64,000 nucleotides of DNA. It comes from Spiroplasma kunkelii CR2-3x (GTDB lineage Bacteria > Bacillota_I > Bacilli_A > Mycoplasmatales > Mycoplasmataceae). The translations under genes were made by a program, and so were the position numbers. Numbering within the stretch: the first letter of the stretch is position 1; every line of letters starts with the position of its first letter. Positions 39,610 to 50,855 of this stretch are shown piece after piece. The stretch covers positions 558,001 to 622,000 of the forward strand of contig NZ_CP010899.1 in the NCBI RefSeq assembly GCF_001274875.1, given 5' to 3'. The notes beneath the pieces were generated by a model, which had not been told where the DNA came from, searched no databases, and saw only the letters and a program-made list of their open reading frames with translations.

Positions 39610-39775
39610 AGTCCCTCCTTGGTATATTTTACATACTATCACATAAAAATTGTTTTTTTTAATGACATCTAATACTTTTTCAGTTCTTTTTAAAAATAAT
39701 TTTGTTTATTAATAAAATTATTTTTTTTATAAAATGCTTTGTTATAATGCTAGTAAGTTAGAAAAAGGTGAGATA

Positions 39776-40114
39776 ATGGCAAATAAAATTAAAGTTGAAA
39801 GAATGCAATCTTTGATTACCCGTGATTTAACAATTATTATGCAACGAGAAATTCGTGATGAAATTTTAAATACTATATCAATTAATGCTGTAAAATTATT
39901 AAATGATTTGAGTCATGCAAAGGTTTATTATTCATCATTATTAAATAAATCAGAGGCAGAACTTCACAATATTGTTCAGAATTATAAAAATGAAATTCGA
40001 AGTAAATTAGCGCATAAATTAGAAATTTATCGTTGTCCGGATTTAGAATTTGTTTTTGATCATTCATTAGAAAATTCGAATAATATTGAAGCAATCTTGC
40101 AAAATTTAAAATAA
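39776..40114 (+). CDS. rbfA: Ribosome-binding factor A
   Basis: 112 residues of a KH-like fold: KVERMQSLITRDLTIIMQ, then LSHAKVYYSSL and a C-terminal PDLEFVFDHSLENSNNIE. Acts in 16S rRNA maturation. Start ATG 39776 after AAAAAGGTGAG; earlier codons lack a site. Convergent with folD. Confidence 0.9.
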   Translation: MANKIKVERMQSLITRDLTIIMQREIRDEILNTISINAVKLLNDLSHAKVYYSSLLNKSEAELHNIVQNYKNEIRSKLAHKLEIYRCPDLEFVFDHSLENSNNIEAILQNLK

Positions 40115-40120
40115 GAAACC

Positions 40121-40996
40121 TTATCAAAGTACCAAGCATGTTTCTTGATTTAATTGATAAAGATATAAGATGTTTTCTAATAATGCGGCAATTGTCATTG
40201 GCCCAACTCCGCCAGGAACAGGGGTAATCATTTTTACTTTTGATAAAACATTATTAAAGTCAACATCACCACATAAGTTATTATTTTCATCACGATTAAT
40301 TCCAACATCAACCACAATAGCATTTTCTTTAATCATCTCTGCTGTAACAAATTTAGCTTTCCCCAAGGCAGAAATTAAAATATCAGCTTGTTTTGTAAAA
40401 ACAGATAAATTTTTTGTTTGTGAATGGCAAACTGTTACAGTTGCTGAGGCATTTATTAAAAGATTAGCAAGGGGTTTACCAACAATGTTACTACGGCTAA
40501 TAATTACAACATGCTGTCCTGCTAATTGAATTTGGTAGTGTTTTAAAAGGGCGATAATTCCTTTGGGCGTCCCTGGCAATAAGTTATAATGTCCAAGCAT
40601 TAAATTGCCTAATATTTCTGGAGTAAACCCATCAACATCTTTTTTAGTTGTTATTGTGTTAATAATTTTTTCACTATTGATATGCCTTGGTAATGGAAGT
40701 TGAACAAGAATTGCATCAATGTTAGAATTATTATTTAAGTCATTAATAATTTTTATTAAAGCTGATTCGACAATACTATCTGGATAATTTAATACATTAC
40801 AAGTAACGCCAACTTTTTCACAAGCAATTTTTTTATTTTTAATATAAGTAGTACTAGCTTTATTATTACCAATTTGAATAATTGTTAAGGCAGGTAGACG
40901 TTGCTTTTTTGCCTTAATTTTTAAAATTTGTTTAGTTATTTTTACTTTGATTAATTCACTAACCGTTTTCCCATCAATTATTTTTGTTTTATCCAT
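40121..40996 (-). CDS. folD: FolD bifunctional methylene-THF dehydrogenase/cyclohydrolase
   Basis: 291 residues: [13 protein letters not shown] (Lys of the cyclohydrolase site), [36 protein letters not shown] (NADP site) and [10 protein letters not shown]. In code 4 the frame passes TGA at 40124 (Trp) and ends at TAA 40121-40123. Works with fhs (41856), supplying 10-formyl-THF. Confidence 0.94.
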
Positions 40997-41197
40997 TAAA
41001 TTTTTGCTCTTTTCTATGCTAAAATATTTCTATGTTAAAATACCTGTATATAAATTATTGTATATGAAATAGTTAAATAATTAAATACAAAATCTTAGCA
41101 TTTTTAAAATAGCATCGTGTTTAAAAATTATGGTAGTAAGAAAAAAGCTTATTTTTTATAAAAAATATAAATAAAGTAATTAAATACAAATTAAAGT

Positions 41198-41222
41198 AAT
41201 CGCTTATTAGAGCGATTTTTTA
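41198..41222 (+). terminator. Orphan terminator-like hairpin
   Basis: AATCGCT-TATTAG-AGCGATTTTTTATTT, directly adjacent to the inverted-repeat element. No intact gene precedes it. Confidence 0.6.
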
Positions 41223-41223
41223 T

Positions 41224-41387
41224 TTGCATTATTCATCAGATAGTACCTTTATTAAAAATGATATTATTAATTGTTAAACCGAAAAAATATAATAAATCAC
41301 AGAAAGGAAATTATAAAAATTAACTAATTTGTAGGGAAAAATAGGTTAATTTTTAATTTTAAAGATACTATCTGATGAATAATGCAA
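41224..41387. mobile_element. MITE-like element with 22-bp terminal inverted repeats
   Basis: TTGCATTATTCATCAGATAGTA at the left and its perfect reverse complement at the right end, 164 bp in total. The inside is AT-rich with AGAAAGGAA but no gene. No clear target-site duplication is seen. Typical layout of a non-autonomous element moved by a transposase elsewhere. Confidence 0.65.
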
Positions 41388-41805
41388 TACTAAAACTTAA
41401 TATTTTGATGCTTAAAGATGAATAACCGATCTATGGCACGAAGATATTCGCCAAGTAGAGTTTTATAATGGCGATTACCTTTTTCAGAACGATAACATAA
41501 AATATAATTATTCATTAAATTAAATTTAATATTTTTTATTTAAATCAAATACAAAACCAATTTTTATCTTTATAAAAAACTTTTTAAAATTAGTAATAAC
41601 TTTAAAAAGTACTTTTTATTGTGGCAAAATTCATAATTTTATAAAATTATTTATTTAATTAAAAATTATTTTTTTTAAAAAGTTGAATTTTTTATAAATT
41701 TTGTTATCATTTAAGTCATAAGTAAAACTCATAAGTAAAACTTAATTTGTTTTTAATTACTTAATTTTATTAAAAACCCAATAATAATGAATACTACCAA
41801 AATTA

Positions 41806-41833
41806 TTGACACTTCCTAAAAATAGGACATTAT
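41806..41833 (+). promoter_or_regulatory. fhs promoter
   Basis: TTGACA (41806-41811), 16 bp, CATTAT (41828-41833), 23 bp before the fhs start. Confidence 0.55.
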
Positions 41834-41855
41834 TAATTAAAAGGAGTAAAAGAAA

Positions 41856-43463
41856 ATGGAAAAAATTATCACAATTGGAACAAAAATTAATTTAATAGAT
41901 GATGACTTAATTAAATATGGTGATTATATGGCAAAAGTAAAAGCCTTTAATTTTATTAATTTACCTAAAAAAGCAAAGTTTATTTTAGTCACAGCAATTA
42001 ATCCAACCAAACCAGGAGAGGGAAAAACAACTTGTTCAATTGGTATTGCTGATATGTTGAATCATTTAGGATATCAAACAACTTTAGCATTACGAGAACC
42101 ATCGTTAGGACCAGTGTTTGGATTAAAAGGCTCAGCAACCGGTGGCGGCGAATGCATTATGGAACCAGAAAATGAAATTAATTTACATTATACTGGTGAT
42201 TTTCATGCAATTACAACAGCAAATAATATGGTCAGTGCTATGGTTGATAACCTTCTTTATTGAGGAAATCCACTGCAAATTGATCCTAAAAAAATTGTTT
42301 GACAACGTTGTTTGGATGTTAATGATCGTGCTTTACGAAATATTGAAATAAAAATTAATGATAAATTACATCGTTCAGAACATTTCCAAATTACTGCTGC
42401 TAGCGAAATTATGGCGATTTTAGGTTTAAGTAAAGATTTTGATGATTTACGTCGTCGTTTAGACCAAGCAATAGTTGCTTATAATTTGAATAATGAACCA
42501 ATTTACCTACACGAATTAAAAATTACGGGTTCATTATTAGCCTTATTAAAAAATGCTTTATTGCCAAATTTAGCACAAACAAAATATGGTACACCATTAT
42601 TAATCCATTGTGGGCCATTTGCAAATATTTCCCATGGGACAAATTCTTTAATTGCAACAAATTTAGCATTAAAATTAAGTGATTATGTTGTTAGTGAAGT
42701 TGGATTTGGGAGTGACTTAGGGTTTGAAAAATTTAATGATATTATTAATTTAAACAAGGAATATACACCAGATTGTACCGTGTTAGTAGCAACAATTAGA
42801 GCATTAAAATTACATGGTGGTGCTATTGAAACAACATTAGCAACAGCTGATCTAGGTAGTTTGAAAAAAGGATTAGAACATTTACAATATCATATTAAAA
42901 TTATTCAAAATTACCATTTAAATTTTGTTGTTTGTTTAAATCAATTTGCAACTGACACTCCTGAAGAAATTTTTGTCGTGACTGAATGGTTAAAAAAACA
43001 AAAAATTCCATTTGGAATTAATAATACATATCATTTCGGAATTAAAGATAATCCAACTTTGGTTAAAATTATTCTTAAAGAAATTGAAAAACCACAACAA
43101 TATCAATTATTATTTAATCCATCAACAACATCGCTTACTGAAAAAATTAAAATAATTTGTACAAAAATTTATCAAACAACAAAAATTGTTTTTAGTCCCT
43201 TGGCACAAACAAAGATTGATTTTTATCAACAAAATACAAAATATCAACATTGACCAGTTTGTATGGCTAAAAATCATCAAACAATTTTTGGTAATAAAAA
43301 TCTTTATGATGATCAAATTATTATTCGTGACTTAAAAATTAATTCAGGAGCAGAATATTTTATTGCTTATTTAGCAGATATTATTACGATGCCGGGTTTA
43401 AATAAAGTTCCTAATGCTGTTAGCATTGATGTTGTGAATGATGAGATTATAAATATTAAATAA
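41856..43463 (+). CDS. fhs: Formate-tetrahydrofolate ligase
   Basis: ATP-dependent synthesis of 10-formyl-THF. 535 residues: P-loop TKPGEGKTTCSIG, REPSLGPVFGLKGSATGGG, FHAITTANN, PLLIHCGPFANISHGTNS, and DIITMPGLNKVP near the C-terminus. TGA at 42262, 42300 and 43251 are Trp. AAAAGGAG before the ATG. Partner of folD upstream. Confidence 0.95.
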
Positions 43464-43506
43464 TTTTTGTTATAATATTTTTAAGTAGAAAATAGGGGCG
43501 AACTTA

Positions 43507-44850
43507 ATGCAGAAAAAAGCAAAGTTTTTAGAATTAAATAGTGTTGTTAGTAAACAACTTAATTTAGCAACTAATATTCGAAAAAAAATGCAGGAAATTT
43601 TTAGAATTTATAAAAATAGTTTTCAAAAATTAGGTTATCAAACAATTGCTCTTGGTGAATATGGTTTTAAAACATTAACAAAATATGACAAGTTAGAGTT
43701 AGAATTAGCCATTATTAAGTATCATCCTAAAAATAAAACAGGCTTACGTGAACAAATGTTTCAAGTTGTTTTAAATGAAATGCGCAAAAATATTACCAAA
43801 GGAACAGTTATCAAGGATAGTCAAAATGATGGTTATTTAGAATATCAAGTTAACGATGAAATTAATTTTATTGTAAGAATTATTCCTTTTTGTTATAAAA
43901 AAAAAACAGAGGGAGAATTAACATATATTTTTTGACGAAATGGAATTGAAAAAAATGATAATGTTATTCAAGTTGTCCATGGTTTTAATAAAGCTAATAA
44001 GATTTCTAATAATTTATTACGAACATTAATAAAACTTATTAAGTTTGTTTTGAAAAATGATTTTCCATATTATTATATTTTATATACCTTAACTTTACGA
44101 TGGTTTTATGAATATTTTACAAAAAGATATGATAATTATTTACAAAAAATTGATATTAATAAGCGGATTGAAAAACAAGATTTAATGAAGTATCGTAATA
44201 TTAATTTTCAAAAAAATTGATTTTTAAATAATATTGATGGTGAAGAATTAATTTTTTATATTTTAGAACGGTTTTGAAAAACAGAAACATATTATTTTCG
44301 TGAATTGGAATTTATTGAAGAAGAAATTTTTGAATCAATTTCACGCTATAGTTGATATACCAATAATTGCTTTTTAACACCATATGATTATTATGTGGAT
44401 TTTAAAATTTATAATATTAAAGAATTTAATGATTTAAATTATGTTCAATCAGAGTTTAAAAATACTAATTTTTCGCTAATTCAGTATGATTACTGCCGTA
44501 ATCATGATTTAGGAATTTATGTTACACCAGTTAAAATTTCAGGGGTAGTTGGTTTTATTGATTATGCAATTAATTTTAAACAAAAAGCAACAGGTCTATT
44601 TAAAAAACTGGATCCGGCAAAACGAAAAGATGCCATAAGTGTTAATCAACGAGAGATTATGGAGGAACTAAATTTAATTGCACATAAATGATTAACAACT
44701 TATCGTAAAAAATTGACATATATTAAGGTTTATTTTGATAAAAAATATCCAATTATTTCATCATCAAATTATTATATGCGATTGCAAGCTATTATGACTT
44801 CTGTTGATAACTTAAAAAATGATGATTATGTTATTGGTAATGATAATTAA
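43507..44850 (+). CDS. Nucleotidyltransferase-fold-like protein, active site degenerate
   Basis: 447 residues, starting after TAGGGGCGAAC. The first ~150 residues resemble the OAS/CD-NTase-type nucleotidyltransferase: a helix then GEYGFKTLTKYDKLELELAI where catalytic enzymes have GSxxxGT...DxD, and INFIVRIIPFCYKK where the third Asp (xDlvP) would be. All-helical middle (LLRTLIKLIKFVLK, then YYILYTLTLRWFYEYF) fits the substrate-binding domain. The metal-binding residues look replaced (E-L-E, R). An adaptor or regulatory role, or mere fold similarity, is possible. Not recognised otherwise. Confidence 0.5.
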
Positions 44851-44998
44851 AGGATAAAAACTATGAATTAGAACTTTTCCTAGTTAATTTTTTAATTAAA
44901 AATAATAAATATACGGTATAATACTATATTATGAGAAAGGTACTTGATTGAAACTATTTATAAGGATTTAAAAACTATTTATTATGTGGGGTTAAAAA

Positions 44999-45494
44999 AT
45001 GTCAACTTTAGGAGAGAACAATTGTAGCCAATTTTATGATAATGTTATTCGTGAATTATCAATGATTGTGAATAATGAAAAAATTATATCACATAATAAT
45101 CATGTCTTAGCATTAGAAATAAAATTGTATTATGTTATGAAAAGTTCAAAATATAATTCAACACAAAAAGATGAAATTTTAAAACGAATGATTATTGAAC
45201 GAACAAAAGCCTTAGAATATAAGATAACCGAGTTAATTAAAAGAATATTCACAGGTTTATCAAAAAATTTATCAAAAACCATTAGATTTAAAATATGCCT
45301 ATATTTCAATATTAAAAAAGGTAAAATATTTTGCCCAATAACGTTATGGTAAACGATTAAATATTATTCGTAAATTTTATTGCCGTTATTTAGAGCAACA
45401 ACAATGACAAGAATTAGTAGAAGGAATTATTTCCGAATCGCAACGAAGAATGCAGGCTGTTTTTTTGCAAAGAAAACAACAAGGTAATAATTAA
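44999..45494 (+). pseudogene. Broken soluble protein gene
   Basis: MSTLGENNCSQFYDNVIREL and onwards for ~100 residues, then a frame change near 45270 leads to KPLDLKYAYISILKKVKYFAQ, a stop, and RYGKRLNIIRKFYCRYLEQQQW to TAA 45492. Helical, charged. Not recognised. Followed by a strong terminator. Confidence 0.5.
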
Positions 45495-45530
45495 AAATCG
45501 ATATATTTATGTTAATATATCGATTTTTAA
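45494..45530 (+). terminator. Terminator
   Basis: AAAAATCGATATATT-TATG-TTAATATATCGATTTTT: long near-perfect palindrome with T run. Confidence 0.85.
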
Positions 45531-45563
45531 TTATATAATTATAACAATGAGTGAGGTGTTAAG

Positions 45564-46732
45564 ATGGCAAAAATTATTTTAGTTATTACGGTAAGCATTG
45601 CTGCTCATAAGGGTCTTCATTTATATGAAGCATTGAAGAAAGAATATGATGTTGAATTGCTTTTAACACAATATGCTTTAAAATTTTTAAAGAATTGACC
45701 AACAACAGCAAAAACCTAAATTTTTATGAAACAATATTATGATAAAAAAGACTTATCAAAACATATTACAATTGCGCTGAGCAAGCTGATTTATTTGTTG
45801 TTTACCTAGCAACATAGAACTTTATTGCTCAGATTGCTCATGGTTTTACAAATACGTTAGCGAGTTTAGTATATAGTGATACTCAAAGTTATAAAATGAT
45901 TTTTCCTGCAATGAATAGTAAAATGTATTTATCACCAACTAATTTACGGAATTTAGCACAATTAATAGTAGATGGGAATCAAATTTATGAACTTCGTTTA
46001 GGAATGCTTGCTTTCAATATGATTGGGATTGGTCGTGCCTGAGAATGAGAAGATGTTTTAAAGGAAATAAACCAATTTTTAGTTTGAAAAAAATTGTGAA
46101 AAGATAAAAAAAGTTATGCTTAATTTTGGGCGAACAAAAACATATTTAGATGATATTCGTTATTTGACAAATAATTCGATCGGGAAAATGGGAAATGCAT
46201 CGCATACTGTATTAACATGAACAAACTGTTCTTTAACAACAATTGTTGATGATTGTGATTTTCCAATTTATTATGAACATGTTAAAGCAAATACAAACAA
46301 TGAAATGTTAACAGCAATGTTAAAAACGTATAAAGAACAAGACATTAATATTGCGTGCGCTGCTTTAAATGATTATCAAGTTGCGGTTCCTATTAAAGGA
46401 AAAATTAGCAAGCGAAAAAATCCTCAACTTGCTGTATCATTACTTCCTAATGTTGATGTTTTATCTGAATTATGTAAGTTAAAACAGCACCAAATTTTAG
46501 TTGGTTTTAGTGCTCAAAATAATTTTGATTTAGATTATGCTCGTAAAAAGTTAATTGACAAAAATTTAAATTTAATTATTATCAATTAAATTAATGTTAT
46601 GGATAATGATCAAAATGAAATCATTTTATTAACAAAAAAGGGCATCAACTAATTCGTAGTCAAAACAAAATTATTATTGTAAAAGAAATTTTAGCAGCAA
46701 TTAGTGAATTAATAAAGGAGAGAACACAGTAA
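45564..46732 (+). pseudogene. coaBC: Phosphopantothenoylcysteine decarboxylase/synthetase, decayed
   Basis: The CoaC half opens MAKIILVITVSIAAHKGLHL (flavin-site SIAAxK) and continues through FPAMNSKMYLSP (the PAMNxxM motif), with at least three stops or shifts. The CoaB half (FGRTKTYLDDIRYLTNNSIGKMG, then LVGFSAQ) is longer but also broken before its end. Its TAA (46730-46732) overlaps the coaX start. Without it CoA cannot be made from pantothenate by this route, so CoA or phosphopantetheine must come from outside or another enzyme. Confidence 0.85.
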
Positions 46733-47496
46733 TGAAATTATTAGTTGATATTGGTAATACAGCAATTAAATTTGCAATTCTTAATTCTCAAAAAAAGATT
46801 ATTGTTTTTTTAACAATGTCTAGTAGCGAATTAGTTGATGAAAAGAATTTTCGGCAAAAAATAATAACTGGTTTAAGTACAATAAAATTAGTTTTAACAG
46901 ATCTTACATTATTAGCTTTATCTTCTGTTCGGCCAATGTGAGATGATTTATTTTATCAATTAGTTGCAGATTTAAAAATTCCTTTTTATCAAGTTAAAAA
47001 AAATTTGTTTACTGAGCGATTAAAAACAGACATTACTAATCTTTGCAATCTGGGTGCTGATTTAATTGTTGGTTCATATGCAACATTAGTTTTATTTCCT
47101 AAACAAGATGTTATTTTAGTTAATATGGGAACAGCAACAACAATTTCATTACTAAAACAAGGAATTCTCTTAGGAACAATTATTATGCCAGGTTTAGAAA
47201 CAGCAGCAGAAGCATTATTTGAACGGGCACAATTATTACAAAAATTTAATTTTTCTTATGACAATGCGACTTTAGGAAAAAATACTAAACAAGCAATCAA
47301 TATTGGATTAGTCAATGGTCATTTATTAGCAATTACTGCTTTTGTTAACCAACTTGCAACTGAAGCAATAAAACCACAAGTAATTTTAACAGGAGGCAAT
47401 GCTGTTTACATTAAAAAATTAGTTACTTACCATTATGATAAAGATTTACTTTTTAAAGGATTAGTTGCCATTTTACAAGATAATAAATTAATATAA
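46732..47496 (+). CDS. coaX: Type III pantothenate kinase
   Basis: 254 residues: DIGNTAIKFAIL (phosphate site), LGADLIVGSYA, NMGTATTISLL and VILTGGNAVYI. ATP-dependent, not feedback-inhibited by CoA. Intact, while the preceding coaBC is not. AAAGGAGAG precedes the ATG. TGA at 46939 is Trp. Confidence 0.92.
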
Positions 47497-47523
47497 AAAA
47501 TAGGACTAGAGTCCTATTTTTTA
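47497..47523 (+). terminator. coaX terminator
   Basis: AAAAATAGGACT-AG-AGTCCTATTTTTT. Confidence 0.9.
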
Positions 47524-48064
47524 TATTTTTTGAGATATTTTATTAATTTTAAAGGCCATTTAGGTATTTAATACATTTATCTGTATTCGTTGCTTTATTT
47601 TATTAAAAAATAAAGATTACCTAAAATGTCCAATTTTCTTATTTTGATTTACTTATTTGTCTACTTAAGACATTTTTAATAATAACATACATTTTTGAAA
47701 TTGCAAGATTTTAAAAGTATTTTTTTGTTTTATACAAATAAAAAAAATTAATTGAAGAAAAATGAACAGCCTATAAGAAACTTCAATTAATTTTTAAAAA
47801 CGTATGAAAAACAAACTTTAAGATTATTTTAGATTTAAATATTGTCACAAAATACAAATTTTAGCATAAAATGAAAGACTAGAATAATTTAAGAAAGATA
47901 TAAATGTAACAATATTTATTTTTCATACATAAATATCATAAACTATATTTTTCTAATAATCAATTAATTTTGTAAAAAATACGATAAAAATAAGGTACTT
48001 TTTTAATCAGTGTTATGAATATATTAAAAAGTGATATAATATTTCAGGAAGCGGGGTGGTTATT
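47524..48064 (+). other. AT-rich intergenic region before truB
   Basis: Holds an imperfect inverted pair, GGCCATTTAGGTATTT (about 47552) and ATTACCTAAAATGTCC (about 47612), that may be a remnant element or large hairpin. A TGATATAAT -10 box at 48032-48040 serves truB. No gene seen. Confidence 0.45.
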
Positions 48065-48976
48065 ATGCATGACGGTATTTTTTTAATTAATAAACCAACA
48101 GGAAAAACAAGTAATCAGGTTATTCAAGAAATTAAACAAAAATTGCAGATTAATAAAATTGGTCACGCAGGAACATTAGACCCATTAGCAACAGGAATGT
48201 TAGTTGTTTTAGTGAATAATGCTACGAAAATGAGTGAATATTTGTTAACAGCAGATAAAGCGTATGATGTTGAAATGCGATTATTTGTTGAGACAGATAC
48301 TGGTGATATTACTGGGAATGTGCTTAATGAAACAGCACCATTTAAGATTCAAAAGAAAATATTAAAAAAAATCTTTAATGAATTTAATGGATTTATGTAT
48401 GAACAATATCCACCAAAATATTCTGCTATTAAAGTTAATGGTAAAAAACTTTACGAGTACGCACGCCAAGATAAAGAAGTAAAAATTAAACCACGAACTG
48501 TTACAATTAAGGCAATTAAATTAAAAAAATATGATGCACATAATCATACAATTAAATTTAGTGTGTTATGTACTAAAGGAACATATATTAGAAGTTTAGT
48601 GATTGATATTGCGGCAAAATTAAATACTATTGCTACTGTTACAGCTTTATGCCGTACGCAATCAGGAAATTTTATGCTATCTAAAGCAATTAACCCTGAA
48701 GCAGTAAATTTTAATGAGTTAATATCGATGTATGATGGTTTATTTATTAATAATCAACAATTATTGCTTTATCATCATGATGAAGAAATTCGGCAAGGAA
48801 AACCTATTGTTATTATTAATCATACTGACCCAATTATTTTTATTATTAATAAAAATAAAAATGTTTTAGCAATTTATAAACATATTGGAAAACATGTTTA
48901 TGCCTGTCAACGTGGATTATGAGGACATATTGAACCTAAAAACCAAGATTACAGAGAGAAGGATGATCATTATTAA
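48065..48976 (+). CDS. truB: tRNA pseudouridine-55 synthase
   Basis: 303 residues: FLINKPTGKTSNQ, catalytic GHAGTLDPLATGMLV (Asp), YPPKYSAIKVNGKKLYEYAR, and LCTKGTYIRSLV. A PUA-like C-terminal end is short. The start is ATG 48065; GTG 48056 in frame lies within GCGGGGTGG, which probably serves as ribosome-binding site. TGA at 48920 is Trp. The stop TAA overlaps the ribF start codon by one base. Confidence 0.94.
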
Positions 48977-49863
48977 TGAAAATTTTAGTATGAAATAAGC
49001 CAAGTTATAAGAAACCAAAAGTTGCTTGTTTAGGTTTGTTTGATGGGTTTCATCAAGGTCATTTAAAATTAATTACACGTTTAATGGAAATTAAAAAACA
49101 GTATAACCTTGCAACATTATTTTTTACTATGTCACAAAGTGTCAGTGATTTTTTTCAACAAACAAATACAAAAATAGTAGATAATCATTCAAAACAACAA
49201 ATTGTTGAAAAATTAGGATTTAATTATTATTTAGAAGTGTCGCTTAATACTGCATTTATAAATTTATCTGCACAACAATTTTTAACAATTTTAAAAAAAC
49301 AATTTAATGTTATAAAAATTGTCATTGGCTCTGATTTTCGGTTTGGAAAAAATCGTAAAGGGGATTTTAATGATATTATTGCTTTTTCTGGTCAAGAAAA
49401 TGTTTATTTAATTAATCGCCAAAATAATTTGTTTTCTTCAACAATAATTCGAAATTTTTTATTAAAATATGATTTAGCATCAGCAAATAAATTATTGTAT
49501 GAAGATTATAATTTACGTGGAGAAGTAAAACCAGGAAAACAATTAGGACGAAAAATTAATTTTCCAACGGCAAATATTTATTTGCCACAAAAAGTAATTT
49601 TACCCTATGGTGTTTATGTAACAGAAACATTAGCACGAGGTAAAATTTATCTTTCAATGACATCTTATCGGTTATTTGAAGGGAAAGAAGTTGTTGAAAC
49701 ATATTTGCTAAATGCTAATTTGGATTTATATGGTCAGGAAATCATTGTTTATTTTAAAAAATATCTTCGAGAAAATATTAAAATTAATAATTTAGTAGAA
49801 TTAGTTACGCTTTTAGAACAAGATTTAGTTAATACCCTTGCTTTTTTTGCTAAAAAAGCATAA
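48976..49863 (+). CDS. ribF: Bifunctional riboflavin kinase/FAD synthetase
   Basis: 295 residues: N-terminal FMN adenylyltransferase domain (GLFDGFHQGH, GSDFRFGKNRKGD, SSTIIRNFL) and C-terminal flavokinase (GRKINFPTANIYLP, VYVTETLARG). FlavoKinase GxP...PTAN motif intact. truB-ribF-rpsO is a common Gram-positive order. Confidence 0.93.
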
Positions 49864-49960
49864 TATTAATGAGGTTGTTATTTCGTTGATTTAAGATAAC
49901 CCTTTCTTAAATTCTTTGTTTTAACATAAATAAGCCACTAAATGAAGGGAGAAAATAGTA

Positions 49961-50227
49961 ATGGTTTCAAAAGAAAAAAAAGCAGAATTAGTTATAAAGT
50001 TTGGTCAAAATGCCAAAGATACTGGTTCAACAAAAGTTCAAATTGCAATCTTAACAGAAGATATTAATAATTTAAATGAACATTTAAAAGTACATCGAAA
50101 AGATATTGTATCAAGAAGAAGTTTATTGCAAAAAGTAGCACAAAGAAAACACTTGCTTGCATATTTAACCAAAACTGATTTTAATGAATATAAAGCAATC
50201 ATTGAAAAATTAGGAATTAGAAAATAA
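49961..50227 (+). CDS. rpsO: 30S ribosomal protein S15
   Basis: 88 residues: [39 protein letters not shown] and [13 protein letters not shown]. Normal length. AAGGGAG precedes the ATG. Last host gene before the plectrovirus island. Confidence 0.96.
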   Translation: MVSKEKKAELVIKFGQNAKDTGSTKVQIAILTEDINNLNEHLKVHRKDIVSRRSLLQKVAQRKHLLAYLTKTDFNEYKAIIEKLGIRK

Positions 50228-50256
50228 GGTTTAAGGTTTTTAAACTTTTTTAAAGT
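50228..50256 (+). terminator. Probable rpsO terminator
   Basis: GGTTTAAGGTTTTTAAACTTTTTT can form a short stem followed by T run; weak. Confidence 0.5.
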
Positions 50257-50292
50257 TTAATATGAAGTATAATAAAATAAATTAATAATTTA

Positions 50293-50316
50293 ATTAAGTA
50301 ACACAACAGGAGAAAC
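50293..50316 (+). repeat. Plectrovirus junction repeat, first copy
   Basis: TTAAGTAACACAACAGGAGAAA matches TTAAGTAACACAACAGCAGAAA at 51404-51426 and 58457-58478. In all three copies a TTGACA promoter follows, after 8 nt here and about 8 nt at 58478, but after about 320 nt at 51426, where a cassette is inserted. Confidence 0.8.
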
Positions 50317-50324
50317 AAGAAAAA

Positions 50325-50352
50325 TTGACAAAATAAAAATGATAAATATAAT
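50325..50352 (+). promoter_or_regulatory. Plectrovirus-type promoter upstream of the secreted-protein gene
   Basis: TTGACA (50325-50330), 16 bp, TATAAT (50347-50352). Near-consensus; same module as P1 (51751) and P3 (58488). Confidence 0.7.
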
Positions 50353-50399
50353 AAAAGTATATGTATTAAATAAACACAAAAAGAAAGGAATTATTAGCT

Positions 50400-50855
50400 A
50401 TGAAAAAAATTTTAAGTTTAATAGGAGCAACAGCTATAACAACAAGTGGAGCAGCACCTTTAATGGCAATGATGCCAAATAATCAAAAAAAAGCACCAAC
50501 TTTACAGAACATGATTAGTAGTACAAACATTGGATATATAAATAAAGTTAGTAGTGAAAAAATATTTAATGAATTAAAAAAGAAAAATGAAAGATTTTTT
50601 TCTAAAGAAATATTTATTGAAAACTTAGAGATTATAGATATCTTTTTAGAAGATAAAGATTTTAATTATGAATATGTTAATGGTTATGCAGAAATTAAAT
50701 TAAAAGAAAATAGTGATATTTTTTTTAAAAAACAAGATTCAAGAATACAAAAAGTATCCGAATATATTATTTACACTATTAATTTTTACACTAAAAATAA
50801 AAAATATGAGAATAAATTTAGATGAAATTTAAGTGAATGAGATTTAAAAAAATAA
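50400..50855 (+). CDS. Secreted protein with spiroplasma-type signal peptide
   Basis: 151 residues. MKKILSLIGATAITTSGAAP is a typical spiroplasma signal sequence, with cleavage expected near PLMA-MMP; there is no lipobox Cys, so the protein should be released. The mature part is charged (Lys/Glu/Asn/Phe-rich) without a recognised domain. TGA at 50823 and 50838 are Trp. It sits behind a plectrovirus junction repeat and promoter, where the rep gene would be. GAAAGGAATT before the ATG. Confidence 0.75.

Larger units (their letters stand above)
40997..41855. other. Long intergenic region with a MITE-like element and gene scraps
   Basis: Contains a terminator-like hairpin (41198-41222), the inverted-repeat element 41224-41387, a short minus-strand remnant at about 41405-41515 (NYILCYRSEKGNRHYKTLLG), a tandem direct repeat CATAAGTAAAACT x2 at 41717-41743, and the fhs promoter. 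No intact gene seen. Confidence 0.6.

Noticed and set aside
40170-40529. Plus-strand 119-codon frame
   Set aside because: Antisense of folD, which carries all family motifs.
41717-41743. Tandem CATAAGTAAAACT repeat as an iteron origin
   Set aside because: Only two units and no replication gene nearby; at most a regulatory duplication upstream of fhs.
47552-47628. Inverted pair GGCCATTTAGGTA / TACCTAAAATGTCC as a transposon end
   Set aside because: Imperfect, short and with no element between; kept only as a note in the intergenic entry.
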